From: CAZPBO01 sp964584815
Lineage (GTDB): Bacteria > Planctomycetota > SKW154
Assembly (NCBI GenBank): GCA_964584815.1
Contig: CAZPBO010000003.1
Span: 1 to 61,365, forward strand
Direction: 5' to 3'
Length of the DNA: 61,365 nt
Under the pieces are notes generated by a model, which was given only the letters and a program-made list of their open reading frames with translations, was not told the DNA's origin and made no database searches. Positions 8,410-17,430 of this stretch are shown here, piece by piece. The position numbers and the translations under genes are program-made. Numbering within the stretch: position 1 is the first letter of the stretch; each line of letters starts with the position of its first letter.

Positions 8410-8424
8410 CTTGCTATCCTCCAA

Positions 8425-9639
8425 CTATTTGAAGCGGCTCATCTCCATAAGTGGTATCAGCACACTGACGATGATGAAGGCGACCACCACCGCCAATGTT
8501 ATTATCATCACTGGTTCAATCAACGATGTCAGTCTTTGGGTCTCTATCTCCAACTCATCATCGTAAGATTCAGCCACCTGTTCCAGCATCTCCTCCAAGG
8601 AGCCCGCTTTCTCCCCCACCGCCACCATATATGAAACGACAGGAGGGAAGACTGTGTGTCGCTGCATTACGGTTGAAACATCAGCGCCTTGTGTAACTTT
8701 TTCTTTAATGTCATCTAATGCGTCCTTGACCACCTCGTTGCCGACCAAATCACGCACAATCTCAAGGCTCCGTATCACAGGCAGACCCGACCGCAGAAGG
8801 ATTGACATAGTCATTGAGAAGCGCGATATGGCTTGCTTGCGGAAAAGCCCACCCAAAATCGGCAACTTAAGCAGAAAGGAGTCTATGCGTTTTTTGCCCG
8901 TTTTTGTTTTTGAAAAAAGACTCAAAAAAGCAACAAGCCCCACAACGCCTACTATGAGAAACGGCCAGTAATTGAGTATGAAGTCGCTTATCGCTTTGAC
9001 GATGAGGGTTATCTGCGGCAGCGGTTGGTTACGCGCTTTGAGGATGTTCAAAACCTTAGGAATAAGGTATGTCATAAGGAAAAGGACAACAGCGGTGCCG
9101 ATGCAGACCATCATAATGGGGTATGTGAGAGCCGCCCAGATGCGCGAAACCAATCGGTATTGCTTCTGGATGTAGTCTGCAAGGCGCGCAAGGATGGCGT
9201 CCAATGTGCCGCTTGCTTCTCCCGCACGAACCATATTCACATAAAGGTCGCTGAAGACCTGTGGATGGAGTGCCAGAGCATCAGCGAGGCTCATGCCTTG
9301 GGTCACTTTTTCGCGAACATCGCGCAAGGTCGTCTGGAGTTGTTGGGATTCGGTCTGACGCGTGAGCGCCTGCAGGGCTTCCGCCAGAGGAACTCCTGAG
9401 CGGACGAGGGTGGCGAACTGCCGCGTCATTATCGCCAACTCCGCCATAGAGACACCGCGCAGTCTCCCCAGAATCGGCATCCGCTTCTTTTTGAACTTCT
9501 CCTCAACCGACGCTATGTTGGTGACATATATCCCGCGGATGCGCAACTGCTCCACCGCCTCACCGGGGGTGTCGGCGTCTATCACCCCACGGGTGACACG
9601 ACCATCTGGGCGTATCGCTTTATACTCATAAACCGCCAT
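8425..9639 (-). CDS. gspF: Type II secretion inner-membrane platform protein GspF
   Basis: 404 residues, the usual length. The N-terminus is 'MAVYEYKAIRPDGRVTRGVIDADTP'. Two repeated cytoplasmic domains carry 'FATLVRSGVPLAEALQAL' and 'FSMTMSILLRSGLPVIRSLEIV', separated by a transmembrane pair near residues 170-225, with a final C-terminal membrane helix. GspF links the GspE motor to the pseudopilus. It starts 11 bases after gspE ends. Confidence 0.95.
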   Translation of the reverse strand: MAVYEYKAIRPDGRVTRGVIDADTPGEAVEQLRIRGIYVTNIASVEEKFKKKRMPILGRLRGVSMAELAIMTRQFATLVRSGVPLAEALQALTRQTESQQLQTTLRDVREKVTQGMSLADALALHPQVFSDLYVNMVRAGEASGTLDAILARLADYIQKQYRLVSRIWAALTYPIMMVCIGTAVVLFLMTYLIPKVLNILKARNQPLPQITLIVKAISDFILNYWPFLIVGVVGLVAFLSLFSKTKTGKKRIDSFLLKLPILGGLFRKQAISRFSMTMSILLRSGLPVIRSLEIVRDLVGNEVVKDALDDIKEKVTQGADVSTVMQRHTVFPPVVSYMVAVGEKAGSLEEMLEQVAESYDDELEIETQRLTSLIEPVMIITLAVVVAFIIVSVLIPLMEMSRFK

Positions 9640-9650
9640 AGAAGCGGTCC

Positions 9651-11348
9651 TCAGAATACATCAAGTTGGGTGACGCGCAGCACTTCCTGCGGCGTCGTCA
9701 ATCCCTCAAGCACCTTCTGCGCACCGTCCATACGCAGCGTCTTCATCCCCTTCTTTTCAACGGCGAGTTGCTTTATTGTGTTGGAGCCTGCTCGTTTGAT
9801 TATGAGTGAACGGATATCGTCGTCCACAACCAGTATCTCAAATATGCCTGTTCTACCCCAATACCCTGTGCCGAGGCAATGTGAGCATCCCTTGCCACGC
9901 CAGAGAACGCCGTCCTTCACCTGCTCTGGCTTTATCCCGATGCGTAGAAGTTCGTCCTCTCGGGGCTTGTATTCCTGTCGGCATCTCTCACATATCTTGC
10001 GCACAAGTCTTTGCGCGATGACGCCAATAACGCTGGATGAGACAAGATACGGCTCCACGCCGATGTCAAGGAGGCGGGTAACAGCGCTGGGGGCGTCGTT
10101 TGTGTGCAAGGTTGAGAGGACAAGGTGTCCTGTGAGGGCTGACTGAACGGCGATGCGGGCTGTCTCCACATCGCGCACCTCCCCAACCATCATTATGTCT
10201 GGGTCCTGACGCAGCAACGACCGCAGCCCCGTCGCAAATGTCAACCCTTTCTTGGTTGAGACCTGTATCTGGCTTATGTGGCGGATGTTATACTCTATGG
10301 GGTCCTCAAGCGTTAAGATGTTTTTCTCCAGCGTGTTTATGCGCTTGAGAATCGCGTAAAGCGTTGTGGTTTTGCCGCTGCCTGTGGGACCTGTGATGAA
10401 CAAAATACCGTGGCTCATATGGATTAAGGCGTCCATCAGACGCATATTTTTTGAGTCAAGCCCGAGTTCGTCCAATTCATAGAGGCGGGCGGATTTGTCC
10501 AGCAGGCGCATCACGATGCGCTCACCATACTGGGTGGGAACACTTGAGATGCGCACATCAATTTCTGCATCGCCCACTTTTATGGATGTGCGTCCGTCCT
10601 GCGGCAGGCGTCGTTCTGCTATGTCCATCTTTCCCATAATCTTTATACGCGATATCACCGCCTCCTGAACCTTCTTTGGAATGACCTGTGTGTCGTGCAG
10701 GATACCATCAATTCGGTAGCGGACCTGCAGTTTGTCCTCATAGGGCTGCAGATGAATGTCGGAGGCGCGCATACGAAGTGCCTCAAAGAATATCATATTG
10801 ACAAGCCGTATGATTGGCGCTCGCTGGGCGACATTCAACACATCTTCCGCCTCATCCAACTGCTCCACCGCTGCGAGTATCTCCTCCTCCCGCAAATCCT
10901 CAAGCATATGCTCCACCGAACGCGCCCTGACATAGGAGTGGTTTATCAAGTCGGCGATTTCCGCCCGTGGCGCAAGAACCATCTCCACCTCGCAACCCAG
11001 CATTCCTTCCAACTCATCCATCACCTCAGGCTCAAGGGGCTCAGACATCGCCACAACAATCAGCGCGTCCTTCTTCTCAAGCCCTATGACACTGTGAGCG
11101 CGGGCATATCCGAGCGGCACCCTATCCACAAACTCCTTGGGCACCTGAATATTTGTGAGCGCAGGACGATACTCAACCCCCAAAAATTCCGCCATCTTCC
11201 TCAGATAATAGTCCTCCGGCAGAACCCCCTCATCTCGCAGGACCTTGATGAGGGAGTCCCCCTTCACCTGCGCCTCACGCTTGGCGGCATCCAATTGCTT
11301 CTCGTTCATCACCCCGTCTTGCAACATCGCCTCAATTAAGGCATCCAT
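9651..11348 (-). CDS. gspE: Type II secretion assembly ATPase GspE
   Basis: 565 residues. The order is an N-terminal MshEN-type domain (residues 1-150), Walker A GPTGSGKTT (about 320), the Asp box 'NILTLEDPIEY', Walker B 'LRSLLRQDPDIMMVGEVRD' and the His box 'GHLVLSTLHTNDA'. A four-cysteine zinc module 'CERC...CSHC' follows near residue 460, as in GspE/PilB. It powers pseudopilus assembly at the inner membrane. The ATG overlaps the gspD stop in a TGATG junction and is preceded by GGAGG. PilB of type IV pili is the alternative, but the neighbouring secretin and minor pseudopilins favour type II secretion. Confidence 0.94.
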   Translation of the reverse strand: MDALIEAMLQDGVMNEKQLDAAKREAQVKGDSLIKVLRDEGVLPEDYYLRKMAEFLGVEYRPALTNIQVPKEFVDRVPLGYARAHSVIGLEKKDALIVVAMSEPLEPEVMDELEGMLGCEVEMVLAPRAEIADLINHSYVRARSVEHMLEDLREEEILAAVEQLDEAEDVLNVAQRAPIIRLVNMIFFEALRMRASDIHLQPYEDKLQVRYRIDGILHDTQVIPKKVQEAVISRIKIMGKMDIAERRLPQDGRTSIKVGDAEIDVRISSVPTQYGERIVMRLLDKSARLYELDELGLDSKNMRLMDALIHMSHGILFITGPTGSGKTTTLYAILKRINTLEKNILTLEDPIEYNIRHISQIQVSTKKGLTFATGLRSLLRQDPDIMMVGEVRDVETARIAVQSALTGHLVLSTLHTNDAPSAVTRLLDIGVEPYLVSSSVIGVIAQRLVRKICERCRQEYKPREDELLRIGIKPEQVKDGVLWRGKGCSHCLGTGYWGRTGIFEILVVDDDIRSLIIKRAGSNTIKQLAVEKKGMKTLRMDGAQKVLEGLTTPQEVLRVTQLDVF

Positions 11349-13459
11349 CAGCGCTCCTCCAGCGGCACACGCACCATCCTGAAATCGCGGGAAAACATTT
11401 CCTCAAATGTCTTCACCATCTCATAATACCACTGACTCATAAGGACCTGCTTGCGTTCCTCCCACGGACGGATTTCCGGCACGAGCGCCGAACGAAGCAG
11501 TTCGGTTTTGCCGCCTTCTTTCTGAGCCTTTCGCAACTGCTGCCGCGATATCGCCTTCAGCGTCTCAAAGTTCTCCTCGCCCAGAATGTATGGGCGGATG
11601 AAGATATAGAGGTTGGTCTTGCGGCGCATAGTGCTTGTTGAGCGAAACAGCACCCCGATTATGGGAATGTCGCCCAGAAACGGTATCTTGTTGGTCGTCT
11701 CATCCAGTTTCTCACTGGTCAGACCGCCGATGATGACGAGATGCCCGTCAGGAACAGTGACAACGCCTTGAATTTGGCGGCTGGTTTTGGGCGGAGGCAC
11801 CGCAGCCCCCGGCACAGGCTGCCCAGTAAATGATTCTATCGTCAGGTTCAACTCCAGTCGCAGATAACGCCCCGCACTTATATGCGGCGTTATCTCAAGC
11901 GTTATCCCCGCCTCCTGATAGCCGCCGAATGTCGTTCTTGTCTGCTGCGTCTGGGTGTCTATTGTGGTCACTATGGCGACTTGGTCGGTCACTTTAATCA
12001 TCCCTTTTTCGTTGTCGTTGGTCAGAATGCGTGGGCTGGATAAGACATTGACATCGGTTGTGGCACGCATCATCTGAAGTAGAAACGGTATCCTGTCCAG
12101 ACTGTCCTTGTAGACCAGCGCGGTCAGTCCGATACCTGCGTTGGGAGTTTTTGTCATCTCCTCAGCGTTTATGGTGGAGAGTCCGAAAAGTGTCGCAAAA
12201 GCGCCGCGATACCCCACCCCCGCCAAGTCAACGCTGGCTAACTCAATGCCGAGGTTGGTGGTAGAGTCGGCAGAGACCTCAACTATCGCTGCCTCAATCA
12301 TAACCTGGGGTCTGCGCACATCCAACCGCTTTATTATCTTCTGCAATTCGTCAAAGTCCTCCTTCTCCGCCTCAATTATGAGGGAATTGGTCTGCTTCTC
12401 GGCGACGACGCGGGCGGGGACCGGCTGGGCGGTTCCGGGTTGGCGCACCCGTTGCTGGCGCTGCTGACGCCCTTGCAGTATCTGCTGCAGACTTTGCGCG
12501 AGTTTCTCGGCGTCCACATTCTTCAGTTGCACTATATGGATTGTCCCTCTCTCCTCTGGCAACTCCTCATCCAACTCTTTTATGATGCGCTCAATCTCGG
12601 ACCAGTTTTCGGGAAATGTGAGGGTGACCAGTTTGTTTGTTCTTGAGTCGGCGACGAAGGACGCCACAAGTCCTGCGCCGATAGCCTGCCCGCGCGTCGG
12701 GCGTATCTGCATCCTTGTGAGTTGGGTTAGGTAGTTGGCAACATCCTGCGCCACAGCATTCTTCAGTTTATATATGTAGAGTTTCGGTTTCTTGGGCTCA
12801 ACATCTATCAAACGAATAAGTTTCAAATAATAGCGCACATCCTCTGAAAAGTGGCGGATGATGACAACAGGCTGACCCGGCACGGTTATCATCTGTCCTG
12901 GTCCCATCCGTGTGAGAAGACGCAACCCCAGAACGCGCTCCACCTGTGTGGGGTCAGCGTGCTTTAAGCGCACCACAGCGGTCACGAGTTCGTGTTCCTT
13001 CGGCACCTCCTTTTCCTCAACGACCGGAGTCGGACCGTAACGCAGAATAGATGTGACCTCTCTTGCGGTGTAGACCTCAAGAACGGGAGTTGTGCCGCGG
13101 GTTGTCTCCCGTATCGTTATCCCGTTTATCGCCAGAACCGCTTTCAGAACCTCATAATCGGCTTTGAACGATGTGGCAAATGTGACCTTAAGTCCGGGAA
13201 CCCTGTCACCCCGCCCCATAGTCGTCATCACTGTGGATGATGTTATAACCTCCCTTCCCGTGACGCGGTGGATATACTCCAGTATCGCCGAGACCGGCAC
13301 GGTTTGTCCCGCCTTGACAACGAAAAGTGGCACTTCCTTCTTCTTTTCCGTCTTACCCTGCCCTTTCTGGTTCTGCTTTTGGGGTTGGGGTTGCTTCTGA
13401 GGAGGATTGGGCTGCGCCCAGACGACACCAACAATTAGAGCGGCAAACACCGCACGCAT
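11348..13459 (-). CDS. gspD: Type II secretion outer-membrane secretin GspD
   Basis: 703 residues. A Sec signal 'MRAVFAALIVGVVWAQ' is followed by a Gln/Lys-rich linker, N0 and repeated N-domains ('YKLKNAVAQDVANYLTQL', 'HIVQLKNVDAEKLAQSLQQIL', 'RPQVMIEAAIVEVSAD') and the secretin domain ending in 'VPDGHLVIIGGLTSEKL' and 'PFLGDIPIIGVLF'. It forms the gated outer-membrane channel. I prefer the ATG at 13459 to the ATG at 13474, because AAGGAG lies inside those first codons and the -10-like TATCAT sits only six bases before 13474. An S-domain is not obvious, so the pilotin question is open. Confidence 0.94.
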   Translation of the reverse strand: MRAVFAALIVGVVWAQPNPPQKQPQPQKQNQKGQGKTEKKKEVPLFVVKAGQTVPVSAILEYIHRVTGREVITSSTVMTTMGRGDRVPGLKVTFATSFKADYEVLKAVLAINGITIRETTRGTTPVLEVYTAREVTSILRYGPTPVVEEKEVPKEHELVTAVVRLKHADPTQVERVLGLRLLTRMGPGQMITVPGQPVVIIRHFSEDVRYYLKLIRLIDVEPKKPKLYIYKLKNAVAQDVANYLTQLTRMQIRPTRGQAIGAGLVASFVADSRTNKLVTLTFPENWSEIERIIKELDEELPEERGTIHIVQLKNVDAEKLAQSLQQILQGRQQRQQRVRQPGTAQPVPARVVAEKQTNSLIIEAEKEDFDELQKIIKRLDVRRPQVMIEAAIVEVSADSTTNLGIELASVDLAGVGYRGAFATLFGLSTINAEEMTKTPNAGIGLTALVYKDSLDRIPFLLQMMRATTDVNVLSSPRILTNDNEKGMIKVTDQVAIVTTIDTQTQQTRTTFGGYQEAGITLEITPHISAGRYLRLELNLTIESFTGQPVPGAAVPPPKTSRQIQGVVTVPDGHLVIIGGLTSEKLDETTNKIPFLGDIPIIGVLFRSTSTMRRKTNLYIFIRPYILGEENFETLKAISRQQLRKAQKEGGKTELLRSALVPEIRPWEERKQVLMSQWYYEMVKTFEEMFSRDFRMVRVPLEER

Positions 13460-13527
13460 CAGTCTCTCCTTCATAAGGGTATGATAACATTAAATTGCGA
13501 GGCACGCTCAATATCAACCCAAAACCG

Positions 13528-14379
13528 CTACCGTCTGCGTCGGCGACCGCCACGACGATAAGGACGCCGCATCAACTTCTGCATCTGCTTGCTCTGTCGG
13601 TTCACCTTCTTTTGAACATCCTGCATCTGCCGCTGCATATCGTAAAGCCGCTTTTGGGGGTTCTTTGCATACTGCCATTCCCGCCAGAACTGCCCGCGAT
13701 GCTTGTCGTCAAGCCTGTCGTTAACATAGCCTGTAAAGTCCTGCCACGCAGCACGCATCTCCTGACGCGCCTGATATCTGGGTATCTCCCCCAACGCCGC
13801 CTGCCTGCGGATGTCCGCAATGCGGTTGAAGAGTTGTCCCGCAAGCATCCTAATATCCTGACGCGCGTCCGCCGGTATCCTCGCATTGCGCATCGTCACC
13901 TCCAACTGCCTCCTTATCTGCTGCCGCATCTTCGCCAACTGTTTCTGTATCTGGCGCATCCGCGCCGCGTCCTCTCCGCTCACCCCCTCAACTTCCACAC
14001 CACCAGGACTCAGATTCCCAGGCTTCAGCACCAGCCCTCCCTCACCAGAAACCGCCACTCCCTCACCCACCACACCAGAGGCAGCAGGCAAAACGCCTCC
14101 ACTCCGCCCACTTTCTGCCACACCACCACCCATCACGCTTTCTTCACCTTCTTCCTTATCGCCGCCAGACTTCTTGGAACCTGCAGCCTTGTCGTCCTCA
14201 TCCCACCACTTAAAAGCGTCGGGAAGTTCAGGAACATTCTCTTTCCCAATCTCCGTCCCAATCTCGTTAGACGCCACACAGCGAACCCGCATCTTGCCCC
14301 GCTCACCCGCATCCCGTATCGCATATGTCCCACCAACCAACATACCAACCACACTTAAAAGCGCAAACACCATCCTCAT
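13528..14379 (-). CDS. Secreted protein of unknown function with Arg-rich tail, upstream of gspD
   Basis: 283 residues. An N-terminal hydrophobic segment ('MRMVFALLSVVGMLVGG') works as a signal peptide or anchor. Residues about 60-125 are Gly/Ser/Glu-rich and look disordered. Residues 130-270 are mostly helical and rich in Arg and Gln ('MRQIQKQLAKMRQQIRRQLEV'). The protein ends in 'RRPYRRGGRRRRR'. The start ATG at 14379 has AGGAG upstream. It is probably the first gene of the gsp operon, 68 bases before gspD. I recognise no family. Its position makes it a candidate for a lineage-specific periplasmic component (in the place of GspC/K/L/M) or a secreted substrate. The opposite strand also has an open frame, but it lacks a signal and a ribosome site. 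Confidence 0.65.
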   Translation of the reverse strand: MRMVFALLSVVGMLVGGTYAIRDAGERGKMRVRCVASNEIGTEIGKENVPELPDAFKWWDEDDKAAGSKKSGGDKEEGEESVMGGGVAESGRSGGVLPAASGVVGEGVAVSGEGGLVLKPGNLSPGGVEVEGVSGEDAARMRQIQKQLAKMRQQIRRQLEVTMRNARIPADARQDIRMLAGQLFNRIADIRRQAALGEIPRYQARQEMRAAWQDFTGYVNDRLDDKHRGQFWREWQYAKNPQKRLYDMQRQMQDVQKKVNRQSKQMQKLMRRPYRRGGRRRRR

Positions 14380-14433
14380 CTATATGCTCCTAATTCGCCT
14401 CTCTTAAATATTAACGCACTAACCCATATATTG

Positions 14434-14462
14434 TTGTGTCAAAGTGCGTCGGGCTTTATCAT
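14434..14462 (+). promoter_or_regulatory. Sigma-70-like promoter for the 14489 gene
   Basis: TTGTGT, 17 bases, TATCAT. The start codon is 26 bases downstream with GGAGG between. The same region carries the upstream signals of the divergent gene that starts at 14379. Confidence 0.45.
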
Positions 14463-14488
14463 ATATTTTGCGTTGTGGAGGTCGCCTG

Positions 14489-15112
14489 ATGAGGTTTTTT
14501 GTGGTTATCGCGCTTCTTTTTGGTGCATTTGTGCTGGCGCAGCAGAAACAGCCGCCCGCACAGAAAAAGTTTGACTGGTCAAAAATCTACGCCCAAAATG
14601 ACGCCAAAACCACCAAATTCAAACGCAAAGAAGACCCATCATTCTCCATCAAAAAACCGAGCAAAAAATGGCATTTCATTGACCTTGAAAAGTTCAAGGA
14701 GATTCGTCTCAAAGCCGCCAAAGATGAGAAACAGAAAGAGCGCCTGAAAGCACAACTGGATGCCACCTACTGCTTACTCTATCGGGAAGAGAAGGAGGCG
14801 ACCGTCATTGTTATGGTTGTCCCGCTTCAGAAACAGGATGTTAAGATAGATGAAGTGGTGGCAAATGTTCTGCAGTTTCTTCTGAAAGAGAAGGGTTACA
14901 ATCTGAAGTCGCGGAAGTTTTTTAAGCGATACAGGGCGCGGGTCTGTCGCCTCGTCTACGAGATAGGTGAGGGGCAGACAAAACGCGCAATTGAGCGTTA
15001 TATGTTTGTCAAGGGCGGCAAGTTGTGGCAGTTGATAATAAACTGCGCTCCTTCCGACTACAAGGCGCTTGAAAAGGAGTTTTCCAAACTGTTTAAGAGT
15101 TTCAAGTTTTAA
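14489..15112 (+). CDS. Secreted protein of unknown function
   Basis: 207 residues. A Sec signal 'MRFFVVIALLFGAFVLAQ' is followed by a Lys-rich mature chain. The pattern of a hydrophobic strand 'ATVIVMVVPLQKQDV', a helix 'EVVANVLQFLLKEKGY', then 'RYMFVKGGKLWQLIINCA' and a terminal helix 'LEKEFSKLFKSFKF' resembles PsbP/DUF1795-like alpha-beta domains that sit in the periplasm. I do not have enough to name it. The start ATG at 14489 follows TGGAGGT. rsmD begins three bases after its stop, so they are co-transcribed. Confidence 0.7.
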   Translation: MRFFVVIALLFGAFVLAQQKQPPAQKKFDWSKIYAQNDAKTTKFKRKEDPSFSIKKPSKKWHFIDLEKFKEIRLKAAKDEKQKERLKAQLDATYCLLYREEKEATVIVMVVPLQKQDVKIDEVVANVLQFLLKEKGYNLKSRKFFKRYRARVCRLVYEIGEGQTKRAIERYMFVKGGKLWQLIINCAPSDYKALEKEFSKLFKSFKF

Positions 15113-15115
15113 GCG

Positions 15116-15748
15116 ATGAGGGTAACGGGTGGCAGACTTCTGGGAAGGCGGGTTCTGTGTCCGGCGGGTCTTGTGACACGCCCCACCACCGATATGCTCC
15201 GTGTGGCGCTGTTTAATATGCTCAAAAGACGGATAGAGGGCAGCGTGGTTCTTGACCTGTTTGCGGGAACAGGGGTTTTGGCGTTTGAGGCACTGTCGCG
15301 GGGCGCCAAAAGCGCGGTTCTGGTTGAGAACAACCAGAAGGCGCTTGCTTACATCAAAAAGAACATCGCCACTCTGGGTCTTGCTGACAGCACCAAAGTG
15401 ATAAGGCGCGATGTTTTCAAGGTTCTTGGAGTTTTGGCACATCTTGAGACAAAGTTTGACATATGTTTTGTTGACCCACCATATGCGCTGCTGCGAGATG
15501 CAAAAACAGAGGAAAGGTTTGCCGATTTTCTGGAAGAGTTGCACCTAACAAGCGGTCTGGTGGCGGAAGACGGCATAACGGTTGTGCGCTATCCAAAAGG
15601 CGACCTTTTCCGCCGCCGTCTTAAGGCGTTTCAGATTCTGCGACAGCGCCATTATGGCTCAACAGAAATCGCCATCCTCGCACGCGATGGCGTTGAGATT
15701 GTTCTTGGCACAAAGCACCCTTTTGACCGCAAGGCAAAAGGCAACTGA
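15116..15748 (+). CDS. rsmD: 16S rRNA (guanine-966-N2)-methyltransferase RsmD
   Basis: 210 residues. It methylates G966 of 16S rRNA using SAM. Visible motifs are 'RVTGGRLLGRRV', 'RPTTDMLRVALFNML', the SAM loop 'VLDLFAGTGVLAFEALSRGA' and the catalytic 'CFVDPPY'. The tail 'RHYGSTEIAILAR' is typical. The start ATG at 15116 lies three bases after the previous stop. The product is slightly longer than the E. coli protein. Confidence 0.94.
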   Translation: MRVTGGRLLGRRVLCPAGLVTRPTTDMLRVALFNMLKRRIEGSVVLDLFAGTGVLAFEALSRGAKSAVLVENNQKALAYIKKNIATLGLADSTKVIRRDVFKVLGVLAHLETKFDICFVDPPYALLRDAKTEERFADFLEELHLTSGLVAEDGITVVRYPKGDLFRRRLKAFQILRQRHYGSTEIAILARDGVEIVLGTKHPFDRKAKGN

Positions 15749-15753
15749 AGGGC

Positions 15754-16557
15754 TCATATAGCGTAGCAGTAGGCGCAGCGGTAGCGACAACTGCGGTATC
15801 GTCCTATGTCAACCGACACAGTGCAGTTACACTCTTTTCTCTGTCCGGGGTCTTTTTTTGTGGGTGCTGGTTCTCCGGCGAGTTCGGAGAGCAGTTCCCC
15901 ACTGATACATGCGGACGGCGCCACCACCTCCGCCAGCACCGGCTGACAGCACGCAAACACCTTTATTCCAAACCGCGCCGCTTTGTCCGCCAACTCCGCC
16001 GCTATCTCACGCTTCCTCTCCGACGACAACTCCTCAAACCACACCCCAAGCCGCCTCTGCCTTAACAAAACCTTCCTATACAGGGTCACAAAAGATATGA
16101 CACAACGCTTAACCCCACACTTTGCGGCAAACGACGCTATCCGCTCAAACGCACCAAGGTTGTGGCGGAGGCTCCCATCCTTTGTGCGCCAGAAGACTAT
16201 CGGGTCAAAGCGCCATGTCAGGCGTTGGGAGCCGAAACGCCGCGATATCTCAGCCATCTGCTCAAGGCGCGCATCAAGCGGCGGCAGCGCACCCTCCAAC
16301 TCACACGGCGTGTTTATGGTGAAATGGAAAAACAGATGGTATCTCCTGAAAGCGTCGGCACGCCCAAGCAGCGGAGCAAAGTTCTTTGACCACAAAACAA
16401 GCGTATGAACACTGTTAGGTGTGAGATTGACGCGCCTCCGCCGTCCGTTGAAAGGATTGGCAACCCAAACAGAACCCGTCTCAAGCGCCGCCACCAACCA
16501 GTCCGAATAGAATGCCGGCACATCACTGCGACGCGAGCAGGATATAACGGTCTTCAT
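15754..16557 (-). CDS. DUF1848 family protein
   Basis: 267 residues. The N-terminal 'VISCSRRSDVPAFYSDW' and the C-terminal cysteine cluster 'CNCTVSVDIGRYRSCRYRCAYCYA' are the hallmarks of DUF1848. These proteins are thought to be distant radical-SAM/spore-photoproduct-lyase-like, with a C-terminal iron-sulphur site, but no activity is established. Other conserved stretches include 'LVLWSKNFAPLL' and 'RLTWRFDPIVFW'. The start overlaps the stop of the upstream lipoprotein gene in an ATGA junction. Confidence 0.88.
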   Translation of the reverse strand: MKTVISCSRRSDVPAFYSDWLVAALETGSVWVANPFNGRRRRVNLTPNSVHTLVLWSKNFAPLLGRADAFRRYHLFFHFTINTPCELEGALPPLDARLEQMAEISRRFGSQRLTWRFDPIVFWRTKDGSLRHNLGAFERIASFAAKCGVKRCVISFVTLYRKVLLRQRRLGVWFEELSSERKREIAAELADKAARFGIKVFACCQPVLAEVVAPSACISGELLSELAGEPAPTKKDPGQRKECNCTVSVDIGRYRSCRYRCAYCYAI

Positions 16558-17129
16558 TTTTGCTTCGGCGCAGGACCGGGTTTCACTTCTACCTTTGCCT
16601 TAACTTCGCTCTTTTTGCCTTCCTTCAGCAGTTTCCCTGTCTCAGATTCTGTCTGCTCAAGGCGTTGGTGCTGTTGCATCTCCTCCTTCAGAGCGAAACG
16701 CGCCTGCCCAAGCCAAGTATGGGCTTCGCGAACAAAAGGGTCTTCAGGACGCTCACCCACAACAGAAGACGCCAACTTAAATGCTTTCTCAACCTTCGCC
16801 AGCGCATCGTTGAGCAGTTTCTTATCAAAGCGGCGTTGAAGGAGCCTTACACGATAATAAGCCTCGTGTGCTTTTTTCGCCGCCGCATATGCCGCCTTGA
16901 ACTGCTCAAACAGACTTTGTGGCGTCTGCTTCGGCTGCTTCTTTGACGGCTTTACAGGTTCTTTTTCGGAGGGCTCCGTCTTCGGCGGCTTGGAAGGCTG
17001 CTTTTTGGACGGTTTCTGGGCAGGTTTTGCCTGCGGGGTTTTGGCAGGTTTTTGCGGCTGCTCCTTTTGGGGCGGAGTTTCGCATCCCAAAATGCCGGCA
17101 ACAAGCAGAAGAACAAAAAGGTGTCTCAT
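16554..17129 (-). CDS. Lipoprotein with Pro/Lys-rich linker and helical domain
   Basis: 191 residues. The lipoprotein signal 'MRHLFVLLLVAGILGC' has its cysteine at 16. Residues 17-70 are a repetitive P/K/Q/E linker, suited to crossing peptidoglycan. Residues 72-150 form a helical domain ('SLFEQFKAAYAAAKKAHEAYYRVRLLQRRF') that resembles a single tetratricopeptide-like hairpin. The tail is again Lys/Pro-rich. The function is unknown. It overlaps the DUF1848 gene by four bases and lies downstream of the terminator that follows the 63-residue lipoprotein gene. Confidence 0.75.
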   Translation of the reverse strand: MRHLFVLLLVAGILGCETPPQKEQPQKPAKTPQAKPAQKPSKKQPSKPPKTEPSEKEPVKPSKKQPKQTPQSLFEQFKAAYAAAKKAHEAYYRVRLLQRRFDKKLLNDALAKVEKAFKLASSVVGERPEDPFVREAHTWLGQARFALKEEMQQHQRLEQTESETGKLLKEGKKSEVKAKVEVKPGPAPKQK

Positions 17130-17146
17130 TGTGCATCCTCCATAAA

Positions 17147-17177
17147 GAAGGCGCCCACAAGCAGTATGGGCGCCTTC
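17147..17177 (-). terminator. Strong hairpin after the small lipoprotein gene
   Basis: An 11-pair perfect stem (17147-17157 with 17167-17177, GAAGGCGCCCA arm) and a nine-base loop lie between the 63-residue lipoprotein gene and the next lipoprotein gene. On the minus strand the stem is followed by only a short T stretch (CTTTATG). It may therefore terminate partially and give the first gene higher expression. Confidence 0.7.
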
Positions 17178-17196
17178 AGACCATCCTTCCTAACGG

Positions 17197-17388
17197 CTAC
17201 TTTTTCGGTTCCTCTTTTTTGGGCTCGGTTTTGGGCTGCTCTTTGGGGGTCTGTTTCTGCTGTTCTGTCTTCTGGGTTGCAGCAGGCTTCTCCTTGGGAG
17301 CCGGTTTCTCTTCCTCGGTTGTCGCCGCGCATCCAATCACAAACCCCAACCCCACAAGAACGACCAGAACGACCAACAGTTTCCTCAT
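17197..17388 (-). CDS. Small Pro/Glu/Lys-rich lipoprotein
   Basis: 63 residues. A lipoprotein signal peptide ends in 'GLGFVIGC' with the cysteine at about 20. The mature 44-residue chain is almost entirely E, K, P, T and Q ('KPAPKEKPAATQK'), so it is probably unstructured, and it ends in Lys-Lys. AGGAGG lies seven bases before the ATG, and a near-consensus promoter (17431-17459) and a strong hairpin flank it. This gives it the layout of a short, abundant envelope transcript, reminiscent of Lpp, though without heptad repeats. The function is unknown. Confidence 0.75.
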   Translation of the reverse strand: MRKLLVVLVVLVGLGFVIGCAATTEEEKPAPKEKPAATQKTEQQKQTPKEQPKTEPKKEEPKK

Positions 17389-17430
17389 CTGTCACCTCCT
17401 AACACAATCCACTCCCGCAGGGGTATATGC

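Noticed and set aside
10695..11339. Plus-strand open frame of 214 codons
   Set aside because: It is antisense to gspE and has no independent support.
13495..14358. Plus-strand open frame of 287 codons opposite the Arg-tailed secreted protein
   Set aside because: It is a low-complexity His/Pro/Thr/Leu translation with no ribosome site. The minus strand has a signal peptide, AGGAG and operon context.
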